From Comamonadaceae bacterium (GTDB lineage: Bacteria; Pseudomonadota; Gammaproteobacteria; Burkholderiales; Burkholderiaceae): DNA of 7,724 nt. Where the stretch lies: assembly GCA_947455875.1 (NCBI GenBank), contig CANGSD010000047.1:1-7724 (forward strand), in the 5' to 3' direction. Position 1 is the first letter of the stretch; each line of letters begins with the position of its first letter. The notes below the pieces were generated by a model. The model was not told where the DNA came from. It was given only the letters and a program-made list of their open reading frames with translations, and did no database searches. This document shows positions 1-5,980 of this stretch, piece by piece. Position numbers and translations under genes: made by a program.

Positions 1-242
1 ACGATGTTCGGGGTCTCGCAGGGGACCGTGACCTGCGCAATCGCCACCTGCGGCTTGCCGCGCGGGGTCAGCCAGGACAGCTCGAAGGCGGTCCAGAGGT
101 CGGCGCCGAAAAAAGGCAGCGCGCTGCCCAGTCCGAGCTCGGCGCGCTTGTCGGCGCGTGGCAGGGGAAACAACAGGGACGGGTCGTACTGGTCGGCATA
201 GACGACCGGCTTGCCCAGGGTGGATTGCTCGGGTGTGGCCAT
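1..242 (-). CDS. queF: NADPH-dependent 7-cyano-7-deazaguanine reductase (preQ0 reductase), N-terminal part, cut by the window edge
   Basis: QueF reduces the nitrile of preQ0 to the aminomethyl group of preQ1, a cytosolic step in making the queuosine wobble base of tRNA. About 80 residues are visible, starting [20 protein letters not shown]. Seen: [21 protein letters not shown] (about residues 9-29), [17 protein letters not shown] (42-58) and the run ending CETPNI at the edge. These match the opening of the long, two-part (E. coli-like) QueF of Burkholderiales as I remember it. In that form the Glu-Ser-Lys-Ser substrate motif would come right after the edge, and the catalytic Cys and Asp lie further on, so activity cannot be judged here. 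The ATG is four bases after the oxygenase stop. No clear Shine-Dalgarno is present, and a TTG four codons upstream is a weaker alternative. It is probably the last visible gene of the left minus-strand operon. It has no functional link to its neighbours that I can see. Confidence 0.93.
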   Translation of the reverse strand, partial: MATPEQSTLGKPVVYADQYDPSLLFPLPRADKRAELGLGSALPFFGADLWTAFELSWLTPRGKPQVAIAQVTVPCETPNI

Positions 243-246
243 GGGT

Positions 247-1122
247 TCAATCAAATCGCTGTTGGCGCAGCCACTTGGTGGCGATCCATTTCTCGCCGGC
301 CAGCACCGGCGCGCCGCCATGCAGGGTGCGGGTGGCGGGATGGGGCCGGTCGTAGCTGAAAAACACCGCGTTACCGCGCTTGGGCGCGACTTCCAGGTGC
401 ACGTCGGGGAAGGTGGTGCCGCCGCCCCGCTCGGGTTCGGCCAGGTACATCACCACGGTGGCCACGCGCTGCCCGCCACGCCGCAAGATGGACGGCGTGC
501 CAGGCTCGGCCGGGTCGAAGTAGTCGTAGTGCGGCTTGTATTCGGTGCCGGGTTGGTAGTGCAGGATCTGCAGCCCCTCGCCGTTTTCCTGCGGCCAGTT
601 CAGGAGGCGCGCCAGGCGCGCCTCGATGCGCTCGACCAGCGCGTTCTCGCCACGGCGAAAGAACATGCCGCGGCTGGTGCGGTCAGCGTTGATTTCTTCG
701 CCGCCGGTGCGGGTGGCGACCGTGAGCGAGCGCGCCAGGCGCGGACGCGCCAGCGCGATCATCTGCTCGCATTCTTCGTCGGACAGCAAGTCGCCGAACA
801 CCACCACGCGCGGGTTCATCATGGCCTGCAGCACATGGACCCGGCGGTCACCGGCGTCCAGATAGAGGGGCGAGGCGGCCAGATCGGGCTCAGGCAGGGC
901 CACGGCGGCAGGCGGGGCGGCAGGAGATTCGACACGCAGCGTCGGCGGCGCGGCCTGCGCGCCGGTGACGGCAGCCAAGGCCTCGCGGGCCACGGCGTCG
1001 TCCCAGCCCGCGGCGCGCATGGACTGCAGCACCGCCTGCGGGGCATGGCCGGAGCGGGTCTGCTCGAGGATCCACAGACGCAACTCGGGCGTGACCGCCT
1101 GGGCAGCGTGGTTCGATGTCAT
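247..1122 (-). CDS. Prolyl 4-hydroxylase-type Fe(II)/2-oxoglutarate-dependent oxygenase with an N-terminal helical domain
   Basis: Predicted 291-residue cytosolic dioxygenase that couples oxidation of 2-oxoglutarate to hydroxylation of a substrate, by family a peptidyl proline. The C-terminal half (about 100-288) has the P4Hc layout. Iron ligands are H198 and D200 in the [10 protein letters not shown] segment and H268 in [10 protein letters not shown]278 in GEKWIATKW is the expected 2-oxoglutarate contact. [21 protein letters not shown] (219-239) is the typical core strand pair, and DRTSRGMFF (147-155) matches the substrate-side segment. All key residues are present. Residues 11-52 form a helical, UBA-like or repeat-like module ([21 protein letters not shown]), joined by an Ala/Pro-rich linker (about 53-80). 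There is no signal peptide. The start ATG overlaps the yaaA stop by four bases (ATGA), implying coupled translation. The substrate is unknown; known bacterial relatives include an EF-Tu prolyl hydroxylase, but nothing here shows that target. Confidence 0.92.
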   Translation of the reverse strand: MTSNHAAQAVTPELRLWILEQTRSGHAPQAVLQSMRAAGWDDAVAREALAAVTGAQAAPPTLRVESPAAPPAAVALPEPDLAASPLYLDAGDRRVHVLQAMMNPRVVVFGDLLSDEECEQMIALARPRLARSLTVATRTGGEEINADRTSRGMFFRRGENALVERIEARLARLLNWPQENGEGLQILHYQPGTEYKPHYDYFDPAEPGTPSILRRGGQRVATVVMYLAEPERGGGTTFPDVHLEVAPKRGNAVFFSYDRPHPATRTLHGGAPVLAGEKWIATKWLRQQRFD

Positions 1123-1895
1123 CCCGCCATTTTCCGACGAAAGACCAGACGATCGGGCTCGGACGCTCCCGCGTCGAGGGCATAGCCCTCGAGGTTGAAG
1201 CCCTCAAGCTTCTTGGGCGTGGCGACCCGGTGGGTGATGGCGTAGCGGGCCATCAAGCCGCGCGCCTTCTTGGCGAAGAAGCTGATGATCTTGTAGCGGC
1301 CGTCCTTCCAGTCCTCGAAGACGCACTCGATCACCCGCGCCTGCAGGGTCTTGAGGTCCACCGCCTTGAAATACTCCTGCGAGGCGAGGTTGACCACCAC
1401 CGGCGTCTTGTCGGCCGCGAGCTGCTCGTTCAGGCACTGCGCGATCTGCGCCCCCCAGTACTGGTAGAGGCTGGTGGCCCGTCCGACCTTGAGGGCCGTA
1501 CCCATCTCGAGCCGATAGGGCTGCATCCGGTCCAGGGGCCGCAGCACGCCATACAGGCCACTGAGGATGGCCACATGCGACTGCGCCCACTCGAGGTCGG
1601 CCGGCTTGAGGGTGCGCGCCGCCAGGCCGTCGTAGACGTCGCCATCAAAGGCGAGCAGGGCCTGGCGCGAGTTGGCGGCGGTGAATTGGGGGGACCAGGC
1701 CTCGTAGCGGGCCACGTTGAGGGCGGCCAGCTTGTCGCTCAAGTCCATCAGCGAGGCGATGTCCTGGGGCGATTTGGCACGCAGGACCTCGATCAATCGG
1801 GCCGAGGCATCGACGAAACGCGGGGTGGTGTGGGGCAGCGCGCCCAGGGGCGATTCGTAATCGAGCGACTTGGCGGGAGACAGCAGATACAGCAT
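1119..1895 (-). CDS. yaaA: Peroxide stress protein YaaA (DUF328/UPF0246)
   Basis: 258 residues, the same length as E. coli YaaA. In E. coli the protein is induced by OxyR during H2O2 stress and lowers free intracellular iron, limiting Fenton damage to DNA and protein; its biochemical mechanism is not fully settled, though DNA binding has been reported. Family signatures run in order: LLSPAKSLDYESPL (4-17), SDKLAALNVARYEAW (53-67), AFDGDVYDGL (82-91), ILSGLYGVLRPLD (110-122), MQPYRLEMG (124-132), YQYWG (144-148), NLASQEYFKAV (169-179), FFAKKARGLMARY (206-218) and GFNLEGY (232-238). The frame is intact end to end. It starts nine bases after the membrane-protein gene and overlaps the oxygenase start by four bases, so it probably belongs to one operon. 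No Shine-Dalgarno is visible before its ATG. I looked for an OxyR-type site upstream and did not find one. Confidence 0.96.
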   Translation of the reverse strand: MLYLLSPAKSLDYESPLGALPHTTPRFVDASARLIEVLRAKSPQDIASLMDLSDKLAALNVARYEAWSPQFTAANSRQALLAFDGDVYDGLAARTLKPADLEWAQSHVAILSGLYGVLRPLDRMQPYRLEMGTALKVGRATSLYQYWGAQIAQCLNEQLAADKTPVVVNLASQEYFKAVDLKTLQARVIECVFEDWKDGRYKIISFFAKKARGLMARYAITHRVATPKKLEGFNLEGYALDAGASEPDRLVFRRKMAG

Positions 1896-1904
1896 GGGCG
1901 CGGA

Positions 1905-2183
1905 TTATCGACGCCAGGCCCCGGCCAGCGTCCATTGCACCGCGCAAGCCACTACCACCAGGGCGCCATAGGTGGCCATCTTGCCGTCTTGGCTGAAAAA
2001 CCACAGTCCGCCCGCCAGGACGGCCAGGCCGCAGGCACTCACGATGGCGGCCTGGGCCCAGAAACCCGTCACAATGCGGGCCGGAGAGAGAAGAAAGCGG
2101 GACGCCAGGGGCAGCAACAGGCCCAGCGCCAACGCGGGGGCGGCGAAGCCAAAAAGATGGAACAGGATGTCTGAAAAACCCAT
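1905..2183 (-). CDS. Small three-helix integral membrane protein of unknown function
   Basis: I do not recognise this as a named family. With the ATG at 2183 the protein has 92 residues and three hydrophobic stretches: about 7-27 ([20 protein letters not shown]), 43-63 ([21 protein letters not shown]) and 70-90 ([21 protein letters not shown]). Short charged loops (SRFLLSPAR and SQDGK) lie between them, and the tail is Arg-Arg. There is no enzymatic motif and no cleavable signal. An in-frame TTG at 2243 would add 20 polar residues before this ATG, but that extension would start opposite the hemA start codon and consume the whole promoter gap, so I prefer the ATG. The gene is first in the minus-strand operon and lies nine bases before yaaA. 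It reads like the small hypothetical membrane proteins annotated in Burkholderiales. The coding call is supported by the frame, the membrane pattern and the tight packing, not by homology. Confidence 0.72.
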   Translation of the reverse strand: MGFSDILFHLFGFAAPALALGLLLPLASRFLLSPARIVTGFWAQAAIVSACGLAVLAGGLWFFSQDGKMATYGALVVVACAVQWTLAGAWRR

Positions 2184-2210
2184 CGATAGAGGGTGGCGAG
2201 CCGCTAAGTA

Positions 2211-2224
2211 CTTGTGGGGACAAG
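2211..2224. promoter_or_regulatory. Perfect inverted repeat CTTGT-GGGG-ACAAG, candidate operator in the divergent promoter
   Basis: Two perfect five-base arms flank a four-base centre in the 59-base gap between divergent genes. The dyad sits just upstream of the hemA TATAAT, at about -32 to -19 relative to an expected start near 2243. It would overlap the -35/spacer region of hemA and lie near the predicted start of the opposite transcript. The TTG-to-CAA spacing is six bases, whereas FNR/CRP-type sites have eight, so I do not assign that family. A regulator binding here could act on both directions. The regulator is unknown. Confidence 0.4.
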
Positions 2225-2228
2225 AGAT

Positions 2229-2234
2229 TTTATA
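2229..2234 (-). promoter_or_regulatory. Possible -10 element (TATAAA) for the membrane protein-yaaA-oxygenase-queF operon
   Basis: Read on the minus strand, the same AT island that serves hemA contains TATAAA. Initiation would fall near 2222 and give a leader of about 39 bases before the ATG at 2183. No good -35 hexamer is found 16-18 bases upstream, because that stretch lies inside hemA and is GC-rich. This is the only AT-rich sequence in the divergent gap, so it is the best available candidate, but the support is weak. Confidence 0.3.
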
Positions 2235-2236
2235 AT
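2231..2236 (+). promoter_or_regulatory. Consensus -10 element TATAAT of the hemA promoter
   Basis: A perfect TATAAT stands in an AT-rich island within otherwise GC-rich sequence. Exactly six bases separate it from the A of the hemA ATG, so normal initiation would begin at or next to the start codon. No ribosome-binding site precedes the ATG (TTTAGCA). No -35 hexamer matches the consensus well at 16-19 base spacing, which fits either a weak basal promoter or one that needs an activator. Confidence 0.6.
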
Positions 2237-2242
2237 TTAGCA

Positions 2243-3514
2243 ATGGCAGTTTGGGCCTTGGGCATTAACCACACGACCGCGCCGGTGGACATCCGCGGTC
2301 GCTTCGCGTTTGCCATCGACCAGATCGCGCCCACCCTTCAGGGCCTGCGCCAAAGCCTGGGAGGCCCCAGCGGCAACATCCCCGAGGCCGCCATCCTCTC
2401 CACCTGCAACCGCACCGAGATCTATTGCGCCGGCGAGCGCCCCGCCCTCGAGCCCACCCTCGACTGGCTGGCCCAGTCCGGCGGGGTGTCGGCCCAGATC
2501 CTGCGCTCACACACCTACATCCTCGAAGACGGCCTGGCCGCACGGCATGCCTTCCGGGTCGCCAGCGGCCTGGACTCCATGGTCCTGGGCGAGGCCCAGA
2601 TCCTGGGCCAGCTCAAAGACGCCGTGCGGGTGGCCGACGAGGCCGGCGCCCTGGGCACCACCTTGAACCAGATGTTCCAGCGCTCGTTCGCGGTGGCCAA
2701 GGAAGTGCGCACGGTCACCGAGATCGGCGCCCACTCCATCAGCATGTCGGCCGCCACAGTGCGCCTGGCCGGCCAGCTCTTTGAGGACCTGGGTCAGATC
2801 CGGGTGCTGTTCGTCGGCGCTGGCGAGATGATCGAGCTGGCCGCGACCCACTTCGCCGCCAAGAACCCCAAATCCATCGCGATTGCCAACCGCACCCTGG
2901 AGCGCGGCGAAAAACTCGCCTCGCGCTTTGGCGGCGAGGTGATGCGACTGGCTGATCTGCCTGCGCGCCTGCACGAATTTGACGCGGTGATCAGTTCCAC
3001 GGCCAGCCAGCTGCCGATCATCGGCCTGGGCGCCGTCGAACGCGCCCTCAAGGCCCGCAAGCACCGGCCCATGTTCATGGTCGATCTGGCCGTGCCCCGC
3101 GACATCGAGCCCGAGGTCAAGGCGCTGGAAGACGTCTACCTGTACACCGTCGACGACCTATCCCAGGTGATACAGACCGGCCAGGCCCACCGGCAAGCCG
3201 CTGTCGCCGAGGCCGAGGCCATCGTCGATGCCGGCGTGCAAGGCTTCCTCCACTGGATGGACCAGCGGCGGGCCGTCCCCCTGATTCGCCAGCTCAATGC
3301 CCAGACCGACGAATGGCGCGCCATCGAGCTGGCCCGCGCGCGCAAGCTCCTGGCCAAGGGCGAAGATGTCGAAGCCGTGCTCGAAGCCCTCTCGCGCGGC
3401 CTGACGCAAAAGATGCTGCACGGCGCCCTGGCCGAACTGCACGCAGGCAACGAGCAATCGCGCGAGCGGGCGACCAACGCGATCGAGCACTTCTTCCTGC
3501 GCAAGGAACGTTAG
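2243..3514 (+). CDS. hemA: Glutamyl-tRNA reductase
   Basis: Reduces glutamyl-tRNA(Glu) with NADPH to glutamate-1-semialdehyde, the first committed step of C5-pathway tetrapyrrole (heme) synthesis. It has 423 residues, normal for the family. Seen: [11 protein letters not shown] (5-15) at the N terminus; the catalytic cysteine C55 in [12 protein letters not shown] (51-62); [19 protein letters not shown] (105-123); and [15 protein letters not shown] (162-176). The Rossmann-type NADPH site is [13 protein letters not shown] (188-200), followed by [13 protein letters not shown] (214-226). [11 protein letters not shown] and [13 protein letters not shown] (278-290) follow, with a helical C-terminal dimerisation domain from about 300. 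The start is fixed by family alignment, since the next methionine is at residue 113. The upstream promoter lies so close that the mRNA may be leaderless. hemA leads the plus-strand set hemA-prfA-prmC-grxD, a typical betaproteobacterial order. Two hairpins follow its stop codon. Confidence 0.98.
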   Translation: MAVWALGINHTTAPVDIRGRFAFAIDQIAPTLQGLRQSLGGPSGNIPEAAILSTCNRTEIYCAGERPALEPTLDWLAQSGGVSAQILRSHTYILEDGLAARHAFRVASGLDSMVLGEAQILGQLKDAVRVADEAGALGTTLNQMFQRSFAVAKEVRTVTEIGAHSISMSAATVRLAGQLFEDLGQIRVLFVGAGEMIELAATHFAAKNPKSIAIANRTLERGEKLASRFGGEVMRLADLPARLHEFDAVISSTASQLPIIGLGAVERALKARKHRPMFMVDLAVPRDIEPEVKALEDVYLYTVDDLSQVIQTGQAHRQAAVAEAEAIVDAGVQGFLHWMDQRRAVPLIRQLNAQTDEWRAIELARARKLLAKGEDVEAVLEALSRGLTQKMLHGALAELHAGNEQSRERATNAIEHFFLRKER

Positions 3515-3536
3515 CGGCGCACCGCTTGCCGCATGT

Positions 3537-3553
3537 CAGGCCCTGCGGGCCTG
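3537..3553 (+). other. GC-rich hairpin 1 after hemA (7-bp perfect stem, 3-base loop)
   Basis: CAGGCCC-TGC-GGGCCTG begins 22 bases after the hemA stop. The stem is perfect and strong. It is followed by GTCGATGTGG, with no run of T, so it is not a classical intrinsic terminator. It could stall or stabilise the mRNA, mark a processing site, or terminate partially with Rho. It is one of two such hairpins in this gap. Confidence 0.5.
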
Positions 3554-3581
3554 GTCGATGTGGCCCCTCCCCGCTCGCCCC

Positions 3582-3599
3582 GGCCCGCTGCCGCGGGCC
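3582..3599 (+). other. GC-rich hairpin 2 before prfA (7-bp perfect stem, 4-base loop)
   Basis: GGCCCGC-TGCC-GCGGGCC ends 34 bases before the prfA start codon. No T-tract follows, only CTTGTCG. Its 5' arm contains GGCCC, which could also pair with GGGCC in the 3' arm of the preceding hairpin, so the two structures could be alternatives to a bridging fold. That is an inference from base pairing only; such pairings are common in GC-rich DNA. Confidence 0.45.
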
Positions 3600-3633
3600 C
3601 TTGTCGACACCGCGCCCACGCCCTGGATCTGCC

Positions 3634-4722
3634 ATGAAGCCGTTTCTCCGCCAGCAACTCGAACGCTACCCGGTGCGCCTGCAGGAGCTGGATTTCTTTT
3701 TGCAGCAGCCCGAGGTGGCCCAGGACATGGACCGCCTGCGCGCCCTCACCCGCGAGCATGCCGAGGTCAGCGAGGTGGCCACGCTGTACGCACGCTATCG
3801 CCAGCGCGAGACCGACCTGGCTGGCGCGCAGGAAATGGTGGGTGACCCGCAGATGGTCGAGATGGCGCGCGAGGAGATCGCTGCGATCGAGCAGGAATTG
3901 CCTGCGCTCGAAGACGACCTGCAAAAACTCCTGATCCCGCGCGACCCGGACGATGTGCGCAATGTCTTCCTGGAAATCCGCGCCGGCACGGGCGGCGACG
4001 AATCCGCCCTCTTCGCGGGCGACCTGCTTCGCATGTACACACGCTACGCCGAGCGTCAGGGCTGGCGCTGCGAACTCGTGAGCGAGAGCGAAGGCGAGGT
4101 GGGCGGCTACAAGGAGGTGGTGGTGCGCATCGTGGGTGACGGCGCCTACGGCAAGCTCAAATTCGAATCGGGTGGCCACCGGGTGCAGCGCGTGCCCGCC
4201 ACCGAGACCCAGGGCCGCATCCACACCAGCGCCTGCACGGTGGCGGCCCTGCCCGAACCCGACGAGGCGCAGGCCGTGCAGATCAACCCGGCGGACCTGC
4301 GCATCGACACCTTCCGCGCCTCGGGCGCCGGCGGGCAACATATCAACAAGACCGATTCGGCGGTGCGCGTCACCCACCTGCCCACCGGCATCGTGGCCGA
4401 ATGCCAGGACGATCGCTCGCAGCATCGCAACAAGGCCAAGGCGCTGCAGGTGCTGGCCGCGCGCATTCAAGAGGCCGAGCGCTCTGCGCGCGCCGCGAAA
4501 GAGGCCGCCACCCGCAAGGGCCTGATTGGCAGCGGCGACCGCAGCGACCGCATCCGCACCTACAACTTTCCGCAGGGCCGGGCGACCGACCACCGCATCA
4601 ACCTGACCCTCTACAAACTCGGCTTCGTGATGGAGGGCGAGCTCGATGAAATGGTCGAAGGCCTGCTGCTGGCGCGCAAGGCCGAACAGCTCGCCGAGCT
4701 CGAAGCCGGCGTGCGCACCTGA
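3634..4722 (+). CDS. prfA: Peptide chain release factor 1 (RF1)
   Basis: Recognises UAA and UAG in the ribosomal A site and triggers peptidyl-tRNA hydrolysis. It has 362 residues, normal for bacterial RF1. The class is decided by the codon-reading tripeptide PAT (188-190) within [17 protein letters not shown], the RF1 form (RF2 carries SPF). The catalytic GGQ is at 233-235 in [20 protein letters not shown]235 is the residue methylated by PrmC, whose gene is next. [21 protein letters not shown] (115-135), [15 protein letters not shown] (256-270) and [19 protein letters not shown] (307-325) are family-standard, and residues 1-100 form the helical domain 1. The ATG at 3634 gives the usual [16 protein letters not shown] start. 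The frame stays open far upstream through hemA in another phase, which I ignore. The ribosome-binding site is weak (CTGGATCTGCC). The gene follows hemA after a 119-base gap and precedes prmC by 13 bases. Confidence 0.98.
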   Translation: MKPFLRQQLERYPVRLQELDFFLQQPEVAQDMDRLRALTREHAEVSEVATLYARYRQRETDLAGAQEMVGDPQMVEMAREEIAAIEQELPALEDDLQKLLIPRDPDDVRNVFLEIRAGTGGDESALFAGDLLRMYTRYAERQGWRCELVSESEGEVGGYKEVVVRIVGDGAYGKLKFESGGHRVQRVPATETQGRIHTSACTVAALPEPDEAQAVQINPADLRIDTFRASGAGGQHINKTDSAVRVTHLPTGIVAECQDDRSQHRNKAKALQVLAARIQEAERSARAAKEAATRKGLIGSGDRSDRIRTYNFPQGRATDHRINLTLYKLGFVMEGELDEMVEGLLLARKAEQLAELEAGVRT

Positions 4723-4735
4723 CAGTGCAAGCCCC

Positions 4736-5596
4736 ATGACCGTGACCCTGGCCCAGGCCCTCGCGCACGCCACCGCCCTGGGGCTGGCGCGCCTGGACGC
4801 CCAGTTGCTGCTGCTGCACGCGAGCGGCCGCGGCCAGAACGAACGCGCCTGGCTGCTGGCGCACGATCAGGACGCCCTCTCAGACCCCCAGGCGCAGGCC
4901 TATGAGGCCCTGTGCGCCCGTCGGCTGCGGGGCGAGCCCCTGGCCTATCTGGTGGGCGAGAAAGAATTCTTCGGCCTGATGCTGGCGGTCGATGACCGGG
5001 TGCTGGTGCCCCGCCCGGACACCGAGACCCTGGTCGAATGGGCGCTGCAGGTGCTGGCAGGCTATGAGGCCCCGACCGTGATCGATCTGGGCACCGGCAG
5101 CGGCGCGATTGCCCTGGCCCTGAAGCACCAGCGGGCCGATGCACGCGTCGAGGCGGTGGACCGCAGCGACGCAGCGCTGGCCGTGGCCCGCGCCAACGGC
5201 GAGCGCCTGGGTCTGGCCGTGGCCTGGCGCAGCGGCCACTGGCTCGCAGAGGCTAACGGGGGCTACGACCTGGTGGTGAGCAACCCCCCCTACATCCGGG
5301 CCGACGATCCCCACCTGCGCGCCCTCACGCACGAGCCGCTGACCGCCCTGGCCGCCGGCGACGATGGCCTACACGACCTGCGCGCGATCGTGGTCGCATC
5401 CCCCGCGCACCTGGCGCCCGGGGGATGGCTGCTGCTCGAACACGGGTGGGACCAGGCCGAGCCCGTGCGCGCGATGCTGGCGGCGGCAGGGTTTGACGAC
5501 ATCGGCAGCCGCCAGGACCTGGCTGGCATCGAGCGATGCACCGGCGGCCGCTGGGGCCGAAGGCCTGTAGGCGCCGCAACGCCCCGAAGCCAATAG
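4736..5596 (+). CDS. prmC: Release factor glutamine N5-methyltransferase (PrmC/HemK)
   Basis: Transfers methyl from S-adenosylmethionine to the side-chain amide of the GGQ glutamine in RF1 and RF2, raising termination efficiency. It has 286 residues. The N-terminal helical substrate-binding domain spans about 1-75. RRLRGEPLAYLVGEKEFFGL (62-81) and LVPRPDTETLVEWAL (90-104) are the usual linker motifs. The SAM site is VIDLGTGSGAIALAL (115-129), and the catalytic NPPY (183-186) in VVSNPPYIRADDPHL holds the glutamine amide. LTALAAGDDGLHDLR (202-216) and GWLLLEHGWDQAEPV (230-244) match the family C-terminal half. The ATG at 4736 matches the family start and lies 13 bases after prfA. The protein runs 13 residues past the GGRW where relatives commonly end, with a basic, low-complexity tail. 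Adjacency to prfA pairs enzyme with substrate. The old name hemK came from such linkage to hemA; it is not a heme enzyme. Confidence 0.97.
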   Translation: MTVTLAQALAHATALGLARLDAQLLLLHASGRGQNERAWLLAHDQDALSDPQAQAYEALCARRLRGEPLAYLVGEKEFFGLMLAVDDRVLVPRPDTETLVEWALQVLAGYEAPTVIDLGTGSGAIALALKHQRADARVEAVDRSDAALAVARANGERLGLAVAWRSGHWLAEANGGYDLVVSNPPYIRADDPHLRALTHEPLTALAAGDDGLHDLRAIVVASPAHLAPGGWLLLEHGWDQAEPVRAMLAAAGFDDIGSRQDLAGIERCTGGRWGRRPVGAATPRSQ

Positions 5597-5612
5597 GGGC
5601 AGGACGAACTGG

Positions 5613-5618
5613 GATAAT
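5613..5618 (+). promoter_or_regulatory. Candidate -10 element (GATAAT) upstream of grxD
   Basis: GATAAT differs from TATAAT at one base and sits 17 bases after the prmC stop in a short AT-richer stretch. A start near 5625 would give a leader of about 38 bases before grxD. The hexamer 17 bases upstream (CCAATA) is a poor -35. This could let grxD be expressed separately from prfA-prmC, but the evidence is one hexamer. Confidence 0.35.
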
Positions 5619-5651
5619 TCCGGGCAGACCCAACCACGGCCCCGGGCCGGC

Positions 5652-5656
5652 AAGGA
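5652..5656 (+). promoter_or_regulatory. Ribosome-binding site AAGGA of grxD
   Basis: AAGGA lies six bases before the grxD ATG. It is the clearest Shine-Dalgarno in the window; most other genes here have weak or no such site and appear to rely on overlap coupling. It supports the chosen start and suggests stronger translation of grxD than of its upstream neighbours. Confidence 0.75.
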
Positions 5657-5662
5657 CCTTCC

Positions 5663-5980
5663 ATGAGCGACACGCAGCAACGCATCGACCAACTGGTCAA
5701 AACCCACGACGTCCTCTTGTTCATGAAGGGGACCGCCAATTTCCCGCAATGCGGCTTCTCGGGTCGCGCGATCCAGATCCTCAAGGCCTGCGGCGTCGAC
5801 GCCAAGACGGTGGCCACCGTCAACGTGCTCGAAGACCCGGCGATCCGCGAAGGCATCAAGGAATACAGCAACTGGCCCACCATCCCGCAGCTGTATGTGA
5901 AGGGCGAATTCATCGGCGGCTCGGACATCATGATGGAGATGTACGAGAGCGGCGAACTCAAGCAAGTCCTGGGCAACTAA
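5663..5980 (+). CDS. grxD: Monothiol CGFS-type glutaredoxin (Grx4/GrxD)
   Basis: A 105-residue cytosolic single-domain glutaredoxin. Family members bind a [2Fe-2S] cluster with glutathione, usually as a dimer or with BolA, and serve Fe-S cluster delivery and iron homeostasis more than disulfide reduction. Seen: the glutathione-contact lysine K22 in LLFMKGTANFPQCGFS; the cluster-ligand cysteine C30 in CGFS (30-33); NWPTIPQLYVKGEFIGGSDI (70-89) with the cis-proline loop TIPQ; and the GGSD glutathione-binding loop (85-88). The second cysteine, C43, is in helix 2 as in other members. A good ribosome-binding site precedes the ATG. The gene is last in the plus-strand block. Its TAA overlaps the TAG of the convergent transglycosylase gene in CTAA, so there is no intergenic terminator. 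Confidence 0.97.
   Translation: MSDTQQRIDQLVKTHDVLLFMKGTANFPQCGFSGRAIQILKACGVDAKTVATVNVLEDPAIREGIKEYSNWPTIPQLYVKGEFIGGSDIMMEMYESGELKQVLGN

Noticed and set aside
211..1185. Long open frame of 324 codons on the plus strand opposite the oxygenase
   Set aside because: Composition is Arg/Gly/His-rich without domains, and it mirrors the real minus-strand P4H gene. It is a codon-bias shadow.
1116..2174. Open frame of 352 codons on the plus strand opposite yaaA and the membrane protein
   Set aside because: It spans the complement of two real genes and their junction, is low complexity near its end, and shows no family signature.
2211..2224. FNR/CRP-type site at the divergent dyad
   Set aside because: The TTG-to-CAA spacing is six bases, not the eight of TTGAT-N4-ATCAA, and the inner arm bases differ.
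2184..2242. OxyR-type site upstream of the yaaA operon
   Set aside because: Only a single ATAG element (2186-2189) is present and the next element at seven-base spacing does not match.
2184..2243. TTG start for the small membrane protein at 2243, adding 20 residues
   Set aside because: It would use a rare start with no Shine-Dalgarno and leave no promoter space. The ATG at 2183 starts just before the first membrane helix.
3313..3633. In-frame upstream extension of prfA into hemA
   Set aside because: RF1 proteins start at the [12 protein letters not shown] position. The extension is Arg/Ala/Pro-rich noise in an alternate frame of hemA.
3511..4773. Long open frame of 420 codons on the minus strand opposite prfA
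   Set aside because: It is antisense to a fully motif-complete RF1 gene. It is Ala-, His- and Gly-rich with no recognisable domain, as expected from the complementary frame of a GC-rich gene.
5637..5649. Near-perfect palindrome CGGCCC-C-GGGCCG just upstream of grxD as a terminator or operator
   Set aside because: The loop is too small unless only four pairs form, no T-tract follows, and such GC palindromes are expected by chance at this base composition.
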